A stretch of 45,522 nucleotides of DNA from Avibacterium gallinarum (GTDB lineage Bacteria > Pseudomonadota > Gammaproteobacteria > Enterobacterales > Pasteurellaceae), in contig NZ_PQVJ01000013.1 of the NCBI RefSeq assembly GCF_002921135.1, forward strand, positions 1 through 45,522, given 5' to 3'. The position numbers were made by a program, and so were the translations under genes. Of the stretch, positions 10,070 through 21,219 are shown in pieces. The stretch's first letter is position 1. Every line of letters begins with the position of its first letter. A model generated the notes under the pieces. The model saw only the letters and a list, made by a program, of their open reading frames with translations. It was not told where the DNA came from and made no database searches.

Positions 10070-10397
10070 TGTGTTTTCCCTCTATACTAAGCCGAGCTTT
10101 ATTCCGCTATGGGTATTGTGTTGAATAAAGTCAGCAAGATTTATTGAAAAAGTACGACTTGGGTAAAATGAATTGCTTTCATCGCGCATACGGCAAGAAT
10201 GGAACGGTGGAGCAATATCGTTATGCAATGTGCTGCATCAACTTTATTGTTCAATAAATCAGAAAAAGAGAATAGTTTTTTAGCAAGTTTGTGTGATTTT
10301 TGCGGAATAGATCACAAAAAATGACCGTTTATAGCAAAATAAAATGCCCGATTTAATATTTTATTATTAAATCGGGCATTTTTGCTTTAAAGAGCAG
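10070..10397 (-). promoter_or_regulatory. fuc operon control region
   Basis: 328 bp without a gene between fucR and fucI. It holds the fucR terminator and a possible catabolite-activator (CRP) site at 10301-10316; on the minus strand this reads TGTGATCTATTCCGCA, with a perfect left half and a 3-of-5 right half. A weak -10 candidate, TATTCT, lies at 10269-10274 on the minus strand. That would leave a leader of nearly 200 bases before fucI. I could not identify FucR operator repeats. Confidence 0.4.
10333..10380 (-). terminator. Rho-independent terminator of fucR
   Basis: Perfect 16-bp inverted repeat, AATGCCCGATTTAATA at 10343-10358 and its complement at 10365-10380, with a 6-base loop. On the minus strand it is followed by TTATTTTG. 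It ends the fucR transcript before the fucI promoter region. Confidence 0.88.
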
Positions 10398-11147
10398 TCA
10401 AAAAGCGAGATGAATTTCTTGTTCTTTACAATAATTTTGTAAACTTTCATTCGGCGCTTGATCGGTGAATAAAATGTCTAACTGAGAAAGCTCACCTAAT
10501 TTTATAAGATTTTTACGCTCAAATTTAGAGCTATCCAATAATAAGAATTTCTGCGCTGAGGCATCAATTAATTTGCGTTTGATGGACGCATTCAGTTCAT
10601 TAGACTCCCAAATTGCCCCACTGCTATCCACCCCAGTACAAGAAAAAACACATAAATCAATATGCAAACGAAGCAAAAGCTGTTCCGAAAGTGGACCATA
10701 AAAAGCAGCATATTTTGCCGAATAAACACCACCTGTGGCAATGGTTGTAACATTAGGTTTATTAACTAAGGCATTGATATTATGCATAGAATTAGTAACA
10801 ACAGTGCAAGGAATATCAGGAATCAGCTGCGCAAAGTGCCAGCTACTGGAACTCGCATCTAAGCCGATTACTGCCCCCTCAAACACATAATCCACCACCT
10901 GCTGTGCAATATACTTTTTAGCTTCAGAATTTAAACGTTGTCTTGCTTGAAATGAGCGACCAATATCCTTTGATTGGCTGCTCATTGCACCTCCGTGTAC
11001 ACGATGTAACAAGCCTTTTTGATTTAATGCTCGCAAATCTCGGCGAATGGTTTCCACCGACACGCCAAACTGCTGAGCAAGCTCATTAACATTCACTTTC
11101 CCTACTGAATTGACAAGCTGTAAAATTTGCGACGTTCTTGTTGGCAT
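10398..11147 (-). CDS. fucR: DeoR-family regulator of the fucose operon
   Basis: A 249-residue DeoR/GlpR-type regulator. The N-terminal winged helix-turn-helix covers about residues 5-58 (VNELAQQFGVSVETIRRDL then HRVHGGAM), followed by the sugar-phosphate-binding ISOCOT-like domain with GLDASSSSWHFAQ and TGVDSSGA motifs. In E. coli, FucR activates the fuc genes with fuculose 1-phosphate as effector; the same role here is inferred from its position directly upstream of fucI, as in H. influenzae. TTGGAGGA precedes the ATG. deoC ends only 42 bp upstream on the same strand, so read-through from deoC is possible. Confidence 0.9.
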   Translation of the reverse strand: MPTRTSQILQLVNSVGKVNVNELAQQFGVSVETIRRDLRALNQKGLLHRVHGGAMSSQSKDIGRSFQARQRLNSEAKKYIAQQVVDYVFEGAVIGLDASSSSWHFAQLIPDIPCTVVTNSMHNINALVNKPNVTTIATGGVYSAKYAAFYGPLSEQLLLRLHIDLCVFSCTGVDSSGAIWESNELNASIKRKLIDASAQKFLLLDSSKFERKNLIKLGELSQLDILFTDQAPNESLQNYCKEQEIHLAF

Positions 11148-11189
11148 TATTCCTCCAAACGGTCAAAACAGTCATTCGGGCATTGTAAA

Positions 11190-11879
11190 TTAATACCCAT
11201 TCCCCTGCGCATTTATTCCTTTCACAATGGCAACGCCAGCGCTTACGCCTAGACGGGTTGCGCCAGCATTGAGCATTGCTAGTGCGGTGGCGGTGTCGCG
11301 GATGCCGCCTGAGGCTTTTACTTCCACCTTGTCGCCGACGGTTTGCTTCATCAGTGCAACGTCTTCAACCGTTGCGCCGCTAGTGCTAAAACCTGTGGAA
11401 GTTTTGACAAATGCCACGTTGAGTGCTTTGCAGATTTCGCAAGCCTTGATGATTTCTTCTTTGGTTAGTAGGCAGGTTTCTAAAATCACTTTTAGGGTTT
11501 TGCCTTGGCAAGCTGCAAGCACGGTGGCAATATCTTGTTCCACCGCTTGCCATTGATGGGCTTTGGCAAGGCCAATGTTGATCACCATATCAATTTCATC
11601 AGCCCCTGCATTAATGGCTTGTTTCGCTTCAAAGGCTTTCACTTGGCTTAAATTTGCCCCTAAGGGAAAGCCAACAACGGTGCAAATTTTCACCGCACTT
11701 TTCTCTTGGCCATTTTGTGTGAGTGCCTGCTTAGCCAGTGGAATATAGGCGGAGTTTATGCACACGGAACAAAATTGGTGTTCAATCGCTTCTTGGCATA
11801 AGTTAAGAATATCTTGTGGGGTTTTATCTGCGCCAAGGGCAGTGTGGTCAATGTATTTGGCAATATCTTGTGGTTGCAT
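11190..11879 (-). CDS. deoC: Deoxyribose-phosphate aldolase
   Basis: Class I aldolase splitting 2-deoxyribose 5-phosphate into glyceraldehyde 3-phosphate and acetaldehyde, in deoxynucleoside breakdown. The 229 residues form a TIM barrel. The Schiff-base lysine is Lys159 in [14 protein letters not shown], with the proton-relay residues Asp97 (DEIDMVIN) and Lys188 (VEVKASGG). AAGGA lies before the ATG. No other nucleoside-catabolism gene is nearby. It is divergent from hldD across a 136-bp gap and precedes fucR on the same strand. Confidence 0.96.
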   Translation of the reverse strand: MQPQDIAKYIDHTALGADKTPQDILNLCQEAIEHQFCSVCINSAYIPLAKQALTQNGQEKSAVKICTVVGFPLGANLSQVKAFEAKQAINAGADEIDMVINIGLAKAHQWQAVEQDIATVLAACQGKTLKVILETCLLTKEEIIKACEICKALNVAFVKTSTGFSTSGATVEDVALMKQTVGDKVEVKASGGIRDTATALAMLNAGATRLGVSAGVAIVKGINAQGNGY

Positions 11880-12015
11880 TGTGTGTCCTTAATCTTGTCT
11901 GGATTTGTGCTATATCATAACCTAAAAGCGGTGGTGAGCGCGAAATTTCTTTAGCCCTTATGCGCAAAATCCTTTAGAATAAACAGCAATATTGAAATCA
12001 AATGAGGATTGAAAA

Positions 12016-12939
12016 ATGATTATTGTAACTGGCGGCGCAGGCTTTATTGGCAGTAACATCGTAAAAGCGTTAAACGAGATTGGACGCACAGATATTTTAG
12101 TGGTGGACGATTTAAAAGACGGCACAAAATTCGTCAATTTAGTGGATTTGGATATTGCGGATTATTGCGATAAAGACGACTTTATTGCGTCCATTATAGC
12201 TGGCGATGATTTAGGCGATATTGATGTGATCTTCCACGAGGGCGCTTGCTCGGCCACCACCGAGTGGGACGGCAAATTTGTGATGGAAAACAATTACGAA
12301 TATTCCAAAGAGCTATTACATTATTGTTTAGATCGCCAAATTCCGTTCTATTATGCGTCCAGTGCCGCCACCTATGGCGACAGCGATACCTTTGTCGAAG
12401 CGCGAGAATTTGAAAAACCGTTAAATGTATATGGTTATTCTAAATTCTTATTTGATGAATATGTGCGTAAAATTCTGCCAGAAGCTCAATCACCTGTGTG
12501 CGGCTTTAAATATTTCAACGTTTATGGCCCAAGAGAACAACACAAAGGCAGTATGGCCAGTGTAGCTTTCCACCTGAATAACCAAATTTTGAAAGGGGAA
12601 AATCCAAAATTATTCGCCGGCAGCGAACATTTCTTGCGTGATTTTGTCTATGTTGGCGATGTGGCGGCGGTAAATATTTGGTGCTGGCAACACGGCATTT
12701 CGGGCATTTACAACTGCGGAACGGGCAAAGCGGAAAGTTTCGAGGCAGTCGCGCAAGCGGTATTAAAATTCCACGGCAAAGGGCAAATTGAAACCATTCC
12801 ATTCCCAGAGCATTTAAAAAGCCGTTACCAAGAATACACCCAAGCGGATCTCACCAAACTGCGCGCCACAGGTTATGACAAACCATTCAAAAGCGTTGCC
12901 GAAGGTGTCAGCGAGTATATGGCGTGGTTGAATAAATAA
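12016..12939 (+). CDS. hldD: ADP-L-glycero-D-manno-heptose 6-epimerase
   Basis: Last step of ADP-heptose synthesis: epimerises ADP-D-glycero-D-manno-heptose to the L-glycero form used by the heptosyltransferases. A 307-residue short-chain dehydrogenase-type epimerase with nucleotide-binding GGAGFIGSN at residues 6-14 and the catalytic YGYSK motif near residue 140. Length and sequence match E. coli HldD (RfaD). AATGAGGA precedes the ATG. In E. coli hldD heads the hldD-waaF-waaC operon; here the same three genes occur in the same order, but an 855-bp repeat-filled gap follows hldD. Confidence 0.96.
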   Translation: MIIVTGGAGFIGSNIVKALNEIGRTDILVVDDLKDGTKFVNLVDLDIADYCDKDDFIASIIAGDDLGDIDVIFHEGACSATTEWDGKFVMENNYEYSKELLHYCLDRQIPFYYASSAATYGDSDTFVEAREFEKPLNVYGYSKFLFDEYVRKILPEAQSPVCGFKYFNVYGPREQHKGSMASVAFHLNNQILKGENPKLFAGSEHFLRDFVYVGDVAAVNIWCWQHGISGIYNCGTGKAESFEAVAQAVLKFHGKGQIETIPFPEHLKSRYQEYTQADLTKLRATGYDKPFKSVAEGVSEYMAWLNK

Positions 12940-13794
12940 CATAACTGCGTAATTAAATCAGATGTAAGGGCGAACCTGCGTGTTCGCCCAAAATAAACAG
13001 GATTAGTCGTAAAAATTAACAAAATTTTCACCGCACTTTTATTTTTAGCCAAATAAGTATGGTGGAAAAAGCGTAATTTTTGAGTGGGCGGACACATAGG
13101 TCCGCCCCTACGATATGAAATTATTCCGCGATTAAATAAATAATTTTGACTATTTTTGCAGATAAACATAGCAAATTGTAGGGGCGAACCTGCGTGTTCG
13201 CCCGAAATAACAGGATTAGTCGTAAAAAATTAGCAAAAATTTCACCGCACTTTTATTTTTAGCCAAATAAGTGTGGTGGGAAAATCGTAATTTTTGAGTG
13301 GGCGGACACATAGGTCCGCCCCTACGATATGAAATTATTTCGTGATTAAATAAATAATTTTGATTATTTTGGTAGATAAACAAAGTAAATTGTAGGGGCG
13401 AACCTGTGTGTTCGCCCGAAATAAACAGGATTAGTCGTAAAAAATTAGCAAAAATCCCACCGCACTTTTATTTTTAGCCAAATAATAAGTGCGGTGGGGA
13501 AAAGCATAATTTTTGAGTGGGTGGACACATAGGTCCGCTCCTACAATATGAAATTATTTCGTGATTAAACAAATAATTTTGACTATTTTTGCAGATAAAC
13601 ATAGCAAATTGTAAGGGCGAACCTGTGTGTTCGCCCAAAATAAACAGGATTAGTCATAAAAATTAGCAAAATTTTCACCGCACTTTTCTTTTTAGCTAAA
13701 TATAAGTGCGATGGGAAATTGGCGATTTTTGAGTGAGCGAACATAGCGTTCCCCCGACAATTGATATAATTCACACATTAATGAGAACCGCAGA
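12940..13794 (+). repeat. Tandem array of about four 214-bp units carrying uptake signals
   Basis: The unit starts (GTAGGGGCGAAC or a near form) fall at 12964, 13178, 13392 and 13611, a period of 214, 214 and 219 bp. Each unit holds a ~148-bp element that begins GTARGGGCGAAC..GTTCGCCC, carries an ACCGCACTT uptake signal in the middle and ends GGGCGGACACATAGGTCCGCCCCTAC. A ~66-bp AT-rich spacer follows. The outer ends are inverted repeats of each other. The fourth copy is degenerate and ends near 13758, without the trailing spacer. No gene is credible here; frames running through the array are translated repeat. Confidence 0.93.
13762..13770 (+). promoter_or_regulatory. Extended -10 promoter for waaF-waaC
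   Basis: TGATATAAT is a perfect extended -10 element (TGN then TATAAT), 24 bp before the waaF start and just past the last repeat unit. No good -35 box is seen, which is tolerated at extended -10 promoters. It would let waaF-waaC be transcribed although the repeat array separates them from hldD. Confidence 0.5.
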
Positions 13795-14850
13795 ATGAAC
13801 ATCTTAATAATTGGCCCATCTTGGGTTGGCGATATGATGATGTCGCACAGTTTATATCAATGCTTAAAACAGCAATATCCTGATTGCCAAATTGATGTGC
13901 TTGCGCCCAATTGGTGTAAACCCTTGTTGGAAAGAATGCCAGAAGTCAGACGCGCGCTCACAATGCCCATCGGACACGGCACCTTTGGTTTGAAACAGCG
14001 TTATGAAATTGGGAAAAGTTTAAGAAATCAATATGATATGGCGATTGTATTGCCAAACTCGCTCAAATCTGCGTTTATTCCTGTGTTTGCCAAAATTGCC
14101 CGCCGCCGTGGTTGGAAAGGGGAAAGCCGTTATTTCTTTTTGAATGATTTACGCGCCAATAAAAATGATTACCCAATGATGGTGCAGCGCTATGTGGCAT
14201 TGGCTTATGAAAAAAACGCCGTGCCAACGGCAGCACAAATGACCTTTCCTTACCCTTATTTACAGGTGAGCAGCCAACAAATCGAGCAAACCAAAAGCCA
14301 TTTCCACGCACAACTTGCACAGGCAGAAAATCGCCCTGCGATTGGTTTTTGTCCGGGCGCGGAGTTTGGCCCTGCCAAGTGCTGGCCGCATTATCATTAT
14401 GCTGCGCTTGCTCAAATGCTAATTGAAAAAGGTTACAGCATTCGTCTGTTTGGTTCAGCAAAAGATGAACAAGTGGGCGATGAAATTCGTGCCAGTCTGC
14501 CAGAAAATTTACAGCCGTACTGCTTAAATTTAGCGGGGCAAACCAGCCTTAATCAAGCGGTAGATTTAATCGCAGATTGCCAAGGCGTGGTTACCAACGA
14601 TAGCGGATTAATGCACGTTGCGGCGGCAGTCCAGCGTCCACTTGTGGCACTTTATGGCCCAACTAGCCCACAATACACGCCACCATTATCCCATCAAGCG
14701 GTAATTATTCGCTTGCAAAAAGGCGGATTAGAAAAAATTCGTCAAGGCAAAGATAGCGCCGAAGGCTATCATCAAAGCCTTATCGACATCACGCCTGCGA
14801 TGGTAATGGAAAAATTAAGCGAAATTTTACCGCACTTTAATCAGGCATAA
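13795..14850 (+). CDS. waaF: ADP-heptose:LPS heptosyltransferase II
   Basis: Adds the second heptose to the LPS inner core. A family-9 glycosyltransferase of 351 residues with N-terminal LIIGPSWVGDMMMSHSLY, the middle FCPGAEFGPAKCWPHYHYA segment typical of WaaF, and the nucleotide-sugar motif TNDSGLMHVAAAVQRPLVALYG near the C-terminus. The ribosome site GAGAA is weak. It is followed after 13 bp by waaC, so the two form an operon. The first gene of the usual trio, hldD, lies upstream beyond the repeat array. Confidence 0.95.
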   Translation: MNILIIGPSWVGDMMMSHSLYQCLKQQYPDCQIDVLAPNWCKPLLERMPEVRRALTMPIGHGTFGLKQRYEIGKSLRNQYDMAIVLPNSLKSAFIPVFAKIARRRGWKGESRYFFLNDLRANKNDYPMMVQRYVALAYEKNAVPTAAQMTFPYPYLQVSSQQIEQTKSHFHAQLAQAENRPAIGFCPGAEFGPAKCWPHYHYAALAQMLIEKGYSIRLFGSAKDEQVGDEIRASLPENLQPYCLNLAGQTSLNQAVDLIADCQGVVTNDSGLMHVAAAVQRPLVALYGPTSPQYTPPLSHQAVIIRLQKGGLEKIRQGKDSAEGYHQSLIDITPAMVMEKLSEILPHFNQA

Positions 14851-14863
14851 ATAAGGCAGAACG

Positions 14864-16826
<1,963 letters not shown>

Positions 16827-16847
16827 ACTGTAATGGCGTATTATCTC

Positions 16848-16983
16848 GTAGGGGCGGACCGATGTGTCCGCCTATTTAAAATCGCGATTTATTCTATTAA
16901 AAATAAAAGTGCGGTGAAATTTTGCCAGTTTTTCCTACGATTAATTCTGTCCATTTCGGGCGAACACATAGGTTCGCCCCTAC
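16848..16983 (-). repeat. Dispersed copy of the 148-bp uptake-signal repeat, inverted
   Basis: The reverse complement of this 136-bp segment follows the unit of the array at 12964-13758 along its length: GTAGGGGCGAACC start, GTTCGCCCGAAAT, an ACCGCACTTTTATTTTTA core and GGTCCGCCCCTAC end. The ends are inverted repeats. It sits in the anmK-murQ gap 22 bp from the 65-bp palindrome. The centre of the right half is diverged and slightly shorter than in the array copies. Confidence 0.9.
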
Positions 16984-17046
16984 GAAAATTATTCTTTATA
17001 AAATAATGTGTTACAGTTACTTCTAGGTTCTAGCCCTATTTATTAT

Positions 17047-18168
17047 TTAACAATCCTTAGGATAAATCACCCCTAAACTCACCGCTTTTGTTGCGCCGGT
17101 AACGCTCGGTTCGTTGGAGGGTAAATGTTCCATTCGACGGTAAGCTAGCCACGCAAAGGCAGCGGCTTCTAAATAATCTGCGTCTAAGCCATAATCTGTG
17201 GTGGTGGCGATTTGCCAATGGGGTAATAAATGTTGCAAGTGAGCCATAATAACAGGGTTTTTCGCGCCGCCGCCGCAGACTAATAATAAACAAGGAAGCG
17301 TGTTGTGTTGGCTTAAATGTTGCAGATCTTGCGCGCTGCATTGTGCGGTAAATTCCGCCAGCGTTGCTTGCACATCTTGGGGGAGAAGTGCGGTGTGTTT
17401 TTGCAGAATTTTTTCTAGCCAAGCCAAGTTGAATAACTCTCGCCCCGTGCTTTTCGGCGCAGGCAAGGAAAAATAAGGATCTGCCAACAAATCTTGCAAT
17501 AATGCAGGATTGCTTTGCCCAGACGCTGCCCATTCGCCATTTTTATCATAGCTTTTCCCCTGATGTTTGGCGATCCAACTATCTAGCAACGCATTGCCCA
17601 CTCCTGTGTCGTAACCTAGCACAGGTTGGTTTGGGAGCAGCACAGAAATATTGCTAATCCCACCAATATTCAGCACCACGGTGTTTCGCGTAGGATCAGC
17701 AAACACATTGTGGTGGAAAGCAGGCACGAGTGGTGCGCCCTGTCCGCCATAAGCCATATCTTTACGGCGAAAATCAGCCACGGTAGTAATGCCTGTACGA
17801 GCAGCGATAATATTGGCATCGCCTAATTGCCAAGTGAAAGGGAATTGCCCTTGCGGTGCGTGCCAAATGGTTTGTCCGTGGCAGCCTACCGCCTGAATTT
17901 GTTCTGCGCGAAGAGAATGTTTCGCCAAAAATCGGTTGATACTTTCTGCATAAAGTACGCCAAGTTGATGATCCAGCTCACCAATTTGCTGTAACGTGCC
18001 TTGCCCTTGCTGGCAAAGTGCGGTGAGATTTTGACGCAAATTTTGTGGCATTGGCACAAAATCTGTGGCGACCACTTGCGCAGGCTGAGTGGAAAAATCC
18101 ATTAGCGCGAGATCCACGCCGTCAAGGCTCGTGCCAGACATCACGCCAAGGTAATAATGGGGTTGCAT
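17047..18168 (-). CDS. anmK: 1,6-anhydro-N-acetylmuramic acid kinase
   Basis: Cleaves the 1,6-anhydro bond of anhydro-MurNAc and phosphorylates it to MurNAc 6-phosphate, the substrate of MurQ. About 373 residues (E. coli 369) with the ATP-binding N-terminus [16 protein letters not shown], the active-site segment [13 protein letters not shown] and the Gly-rich [15 protein letters not shown] chose the ATG at 18168 because GGAA lies 8-10 bases upstream and the family starts a few residues before GVMSGTS. ATGs four and two codons earlier are possible. It is divergent from glmU. The 318-bp gap to murQ is filled with repeats, which may weaken co-transcription. Confidence 0.95.
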   Translation of the reverse strand: MQPHYYLGVMSGTSLDGVDLALMDFSTQPAQVVATDFVPMPQNLRQNLTALCQQGQGTLQQIGELDHQLGVLYAESINRFLAKHSLRAEQIQAVGCHGQTIWHAPQGQFPFTWQLGDANIIAARTGITTVADFRRKDMAYGGQGAPLVPAFHHNVFADPTRNTVVLNIGGISNISVLLPNQPVLGYDTGVGNALLDSWIAKHQGKSYDKNGEWAASGQSNPALLQDLLADPYFSLPAPKSTGRELFNLAWLEKILQKHTALLPQDVQATLAEFTAQCSAQDLQHLSQHNTLPCLLLVCGGGAKNPVIMAHLQHLLPHWQIATTTDYGLDADYLEAAAFAWLAYRRMEHLPSNEPSVTGATKAVSLGVIYPKDC

Positions 18169-18256
18169 AAACATTTCCATAGAAAATTTGAATTGGCGAT
18201 ATTCTATTATAAAATAGGACAGATTTTTATCTTAAACCGACAGAACAAGGATTTTT

Positions 18257-19627
18257 ATGAAAAATTTAAGCGTAGTGATTTTGGCCGCGGGCAAAGGCAC
18301 AAGAATGTATTCCGACTTGCCAAAAGTGTTGCATAAAGTTGCAGGCAAGCCAATGGTGAAGCACGTTATTGATACAGCCAAACAGCTCAATGCCGATAAT
18401 ATTCATTTAATTTATGGCCACGGCGCAGAATTATTACAACAACACCTTGCCGATGAAAATGTAAACTGGGTGCTACAACCTGTGCAACTTGGCACAGGAC
18501 ACGCAATGCAACAGGCTGCACCATTTTTCGCTGATGATGAAAATATCGTAATGCTGTATGGCGATGCACCGCTTATCACCGCGCAAACCTTGCAAAAACT
18601 GATTGATGCCAAACCAGAAAACGGTATTGCCTTATTGACTGCACATTTGGAGGATCCAACAGGCTACGGACGGATTATTCGTCAAGACGGCAATGTGGTT
18701 GCCATTGTAGAGCAAAAAGATGCCACGCCAGAACAATTAGCCATTCAAGAAGTAAATACAGGCGTAATGGTTTCCAGTGGTGCAAGTTTTAGAAAATGGC
18801 TAGCAAAATTGGATAACAACAATGCGCAAGGCGAATATTATATGACCGATGTGATTAAATTCGCCAACCAAGACGGCTGCAAAGTGGCTGCTGTGCAAGC
18901 GCAAGATTTAATGGAGGTTGAAGGCGCAAATAACCGCTTACAACTGGCTGAGCTTGAGCGTTATTATCAACGTAAACAAGCGGAAAAATTATTGCTAGCG
19001 GGCGTAAGTTTGCGTGATCCAAACCGTTTTGATTTGCGTGGTGAAATCACCCACGGTAAAGATGTGGAAATTGACGTGAATGTAATTATCGAAGGCGCCG
19101 TCAAATTGGGTAATCGCGTCAAAATTGGCGCAGGTTGCGTGATCAAAAACTGCGTGATTGGCGATGATGTAGAAATCAAACCTTATTCTGTATTTGAAGA
19201 TGCCGTGATTGGCGAAGAAGCGAAAATTGGGCCTTTTGCCCGCCTTCGCCCCGGTACAGAACTTGCCGCACAAACTCATATTGGCAACTTTGTCGAAGTG
19301 AAAAAATCGCAAATTGGTAAAGGCTCGAAAGTGAACCACCTAAGCTATGTAGGCGATAGCGAAATTGGTGCAAATTGTAATATTGGTGCCGGGGTGATCA
19401 CCTGTAATTATGACGGTGCGAACAAATTTAAAACTATTATTGGCGATGACGTGTTTGTTGGCTCAGACAGCCAGCTTGTTGCCCCTGTTACCATTGCACA
19501 AGGCGCAACCATCGGCGCAGGCACAACAGTTACTAAGGATATTGCCGAAAACGAACTGGTGATCTCACGGGTTCCACAACGTAATATCCAAGGTTGGAAA
19601 CGCCCAGAAAAACTCGAGAAAAAATAA
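18257..19627 (+). CDS. glmU: Bifunctional GlcN-1-P acetyltransferase / GlcNAc-1-P uridyltransferase
   Basis: Makes UDP-N-acetylglucosamine, the precursor of peptidoglycan and lipid A. Its 456 residues equal the length of H. influenzae GlmU. The N-terminal pyrophosphorylase domain has the motif [20 protein letters not shown] at residues 10-29 and the LYGDAPL and NTGVM segments. The C-terminal half (about 250-456) is a left-handed beta helix of hexapeptide repeats, with the acetyl-transfer His in [26 protein letters not shown] precedes the ATG. It is divergent from anmK across 88 bp, where a TATAAA box near 18208 might serve as -10. Confidence 0.97.
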   Translation: MKNLSVVILAAGKGTRMYSDLPKVLHKVAGKPMVKHVIDTAKQLNADNIHLIYGHGAELLQQHLADENVNWVLQPVQLGTGHAMQQAAPFFADDENIVMLYGDAPLITAQTLQKLIDAKPENGIALLTAHLEDPTGYGRIIRQDGNVVAIVEQKDATPEQLAIQEVNTGVMVSSGASFRKWLAKLDNNNAQGEYYMTDVIKFANQDGCKVAAVQAQDLMEVEGANNRLQLAELERYYQRKQAEKLLLAGVSLRDPNRFDLRGEITHGKDVEIDVNVIIEGAVKLGNRVKIGAGCVIKNCVIGDDVEIKPYSVFEDAVIGEEAKIGPFARLRPGTELAAQTHIGNFVEVKKSQIGKGSKVNHLSYVGDSEIGANCNIGAGVITCNYDGANKFKTIIGDDVFVGSDSQLVAPVTIAQGATIGAGTTVTKDIAENELVISRVPQRNIQGWKRPEKLEKK

Positions 19628-19758
19628 CGTGGTTACTATCATTGCTGGTTATGATGATTTTTTAGCCAAAAGTGAAGGTGAACGGAACATCTTGCCAATC
19701 TTTTTGACTAAGTAGCGATGCCGTTATGCAATGTGCATAAATAATAAGCAATGATGCC

Positions 19759-19800
19759 CTGCGATAAAGTGCGGTGCATTTTGTCGCAGTTTTTTATTTT
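19759..19800 (+). terminator. Terminator containing an uptake signal, after glmU
   Basis: Long hairpin: CTGCGA (19759-19764) pairs with TCGCAG (19784-19789), and inside it AAAGTGC pairs with GCATTTT (one G-T pair) around a 3-base loop. A run of six T's and then ATTTTT follow. The uptake signal AAGTGCGGT lies within the stem-loop. It separates glmU from the mscS gene. Confidence 0.88.
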
Positions 19801-19821
19801 TAATGATCTAAAGGAAAGTTT

Positions 19822-20733
19822 ATGACAACTGAAAATGTTCAAACCGCTGAAAATACAGTGGATATTCAAGCGCAAACTTCAGCGTTGATTGAGAAAGTTC
19901 ATTCAACGGATATGAACACGCTCTTGAATGATTATGTGATCCCTTATGGCACAAAAATTCTGCTTGCGATTGCCATTTATGTGATTGGTAAAAGTATTGC
20001 GCGCTTGCTTAGTCGCCTGCTTGGCAAAGCCGTGTTGCATTCCAGCAAAGATGAAATGCTACAAAGTTTCGTTTCCTCGATCAGCTATTTTTTATTTCTC
20101 TTAATGGTGATTATTGCCTCGCTGTCCCAACTTGGCATTAATACTTCTTCACTGGTCGCCCTAATCGGTGCGGCGGGTTTAGCGATCGGCTTGGCATTAC
20201 AAAATTCATTACAAAATTTTGCTGGGGGGGTGATGATTTTGATTTTTAAACCTTTCCGTAAAGATGATGTAATTGAATCTAGCGGAATAGTGGGAAAAGT
20301 AGAGAAAATCGGGATATTATTTTTGGAATTACGCACTGGTGATAACAAAACCATCTTAATCCCAAACGGCAAAGTGTTTGGCGACAGCATTACCAACTAT
20401 TCCAGCAACGCCACACGCCGAATCGACTTTATTTTCGATATCGCCTACAAATCTAACATTGAACAAGCGAAAGCCATTGTAGCCGACATCTTGGCGCAAG
20501 ATCCACGCGTATTGAAAGACCCAGAACCCACCATTGCAGTGGGCGCACTTGCCGCAAACAGCGTACAGCTGGTGGTTCGCCCTTGGGTAAACACCGCGGA
20601 TTATTGGGCAGTGCATTTTGATGTCACGGAAAAAGTCAAACTCGCCTTTGACCAAGCTGGCATCGAAATCCCATTCCCACAAATGAATATTCACTTACCT
20701 GAAAACGCGGAATTGAAATTGGGGCAGAAGTAA
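19822..20733 (+). CDS. mscS: Small-conductance mechanosensitive channel, MscS family
   Basis: Inner-membrane channel opening under tension to release solutes on osmotic downshock. The 303 residues match E. coli MscS (286 aa) plus a longer N-terminus. Transmembrane helices lie at about 48-66, 86-106 and the pore helix around 110-145, with the Gly/Ala-rich pore pattern LIGAAGLAIGLALQNSLQNFAGGVMIL. The beta domain follows (FRKDDVIESSGIVGKVEKI, TIPNGK-type loop ILIPNGKVFGD) and then a C-terminal alpha/beta domain. AAAGGAAAG precedes the ATG. It appears to be a single-gene unit, with terminators on both sides. Confidence 0.93.
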   Translation: MTTENVQTAENTVDIQAQTSALIEKVHSTDMNTLLNDYVIPYGTKILLAIAIYVIGKSIARLLSRLLGKAVLHSSKDEMLQSFVSSISYFLFLLMVIIASLSQLGINTSSLVALIGAAGLAIGLALQNSLQNFAGGVMILIFKPFRKDDVIESSGIVGKVEKIGILFLELRTGDNKTILIPNGKVFGDSITNYSSNATRRIDFIFDIAYKSNIEQAKAIVADILAQDPRVLKDPEPTIAVGALAANSVQLVVRPWVNTADYWAVHFDVTEKVKLAFDQAGIEIPFPQMNIHLPENAELKLGQK

Positions 20734-20757
20734 TTTCCTTATATCCCTTATATAAAG

Positions 20758-20794
20758 AAAAAACGTATTTGGGGTTTGCTCAAATACGTTTTTT
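20758..20794. terminator. Bidirectional rho-independent terminator
   Basis: AAAAAACGTATTTG at 20758-20771 and CAAATACGTTTTTT at 20781-20794 are perfect 14-base complements around a 9-base loop, with T runs on both strands. It lies between the convergent mscS and pyrimidine-dimer glycosylase genes. Confidence 0.92.
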
Positions 20795-20813
20795 ATTTCC
20801 TTGGTATTCTACA

Positions 20814-21206
20814 TTAGCATTCCACATTTTTTGCCAGCGTAAATCTTGCCACTTTAGGCATTCTTAATTGAATGCGTTCGCGGTTGAGTGTTAAGGCGTT
20901 TTCTGTGGGCTGGTAATCTTGCCATAGGCTAGGATCTTGCGGTAAATCTTCTGGCCAGAAATATTGCACGTTAAAGCCGCGCGCTTTACATTCTTGGTGG
21001 AGAAGATCGTAACGGTTTTTGAGAAATTGCAGTTTGTTGAAAAAGAATCGGACGTGTCCTTCGCCTAATTTGTAATCCGCAGGTTGCCCAGCAAGATTGT
21101 ATTTTCCTTTGGCAACCGCGTTGGGAATGCGAGTGAGTTCGCGATGTTCGGCGAGCAGGTGTTGATCACAAAGTTCTTGTGGCGGGACAACATTAATCCT
21201 TGTCAT
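20814..21206 (-). CDS. Pyrimidine dimer DNA glycosylase, T4 endonuclease V (DenV) family
   Basis: Expected to excise UV-induced cyclobutane pyrimidine dimers and nick the abasic site. The 130 residues line up with phage T4 endonuclease V (138 aa) from the first residue. The catalytic Thr2 (whose free amino group forms the Schiff base) and Arg3, His16, Arg22, Glu23 and Arg26 are all present (MTRIN.., QHLLAEHRELTR), as is the later GEGHVRFFFNKLQFL segment. AAGGAAAA precedes the ATG. It starts 13 bp after ppx on the same strand and is probably the last gene of the tam-ppx unit. Family assignment is firm; activity is inferred. Confidence 0.9.
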   Translation of the reverse strand: MTRINVVPPQELCDQHLLAEHRELTRIPNAVAKGKYNLAGQPADYKLGEGHVRFFFNKLQFLKNRYDLLHQECKARGFNVQYFWPEDLPQDPSLWQDYQPTENALTLNRERIQLRMPKVARFTLAKNVEC

Positions 21207-21219
21207 TATTTTTCCTTAT

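Noticed and set aside
12873-13169. Minus-strand open frame of 98 codons over the end of hldD and the first repeat unit
   Set aside because: It is antisense to hldD and then reads through the repeat; similar peptide stretches recur in the next units only because the DNA repeats.
12964-13758. CRISPR array
   Set aside because: The repeated unit is 214 bp and the 'spacers' are themselves repeated; there are no cas genes.
13583-13774. Minus-strand open frame of 63 codons in the last repeat unit
   Set aside because: Translated repeat sequence with no ribosome site and no family resemblance.
14075-14461. Minus-strand open frame of 128 codons inside waaF
   Set aside because: Shadow frame on the opposite strand of a clear heptosyltransferase, with no ribosome site or family match.
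19628-19758. Short open frame just after glmU starting with GTG (about 29 codons)
   Set aside because: No ribosome site, no recognisable family, and it ends before the glmU terminator; most likely untranslated 3' sequence.
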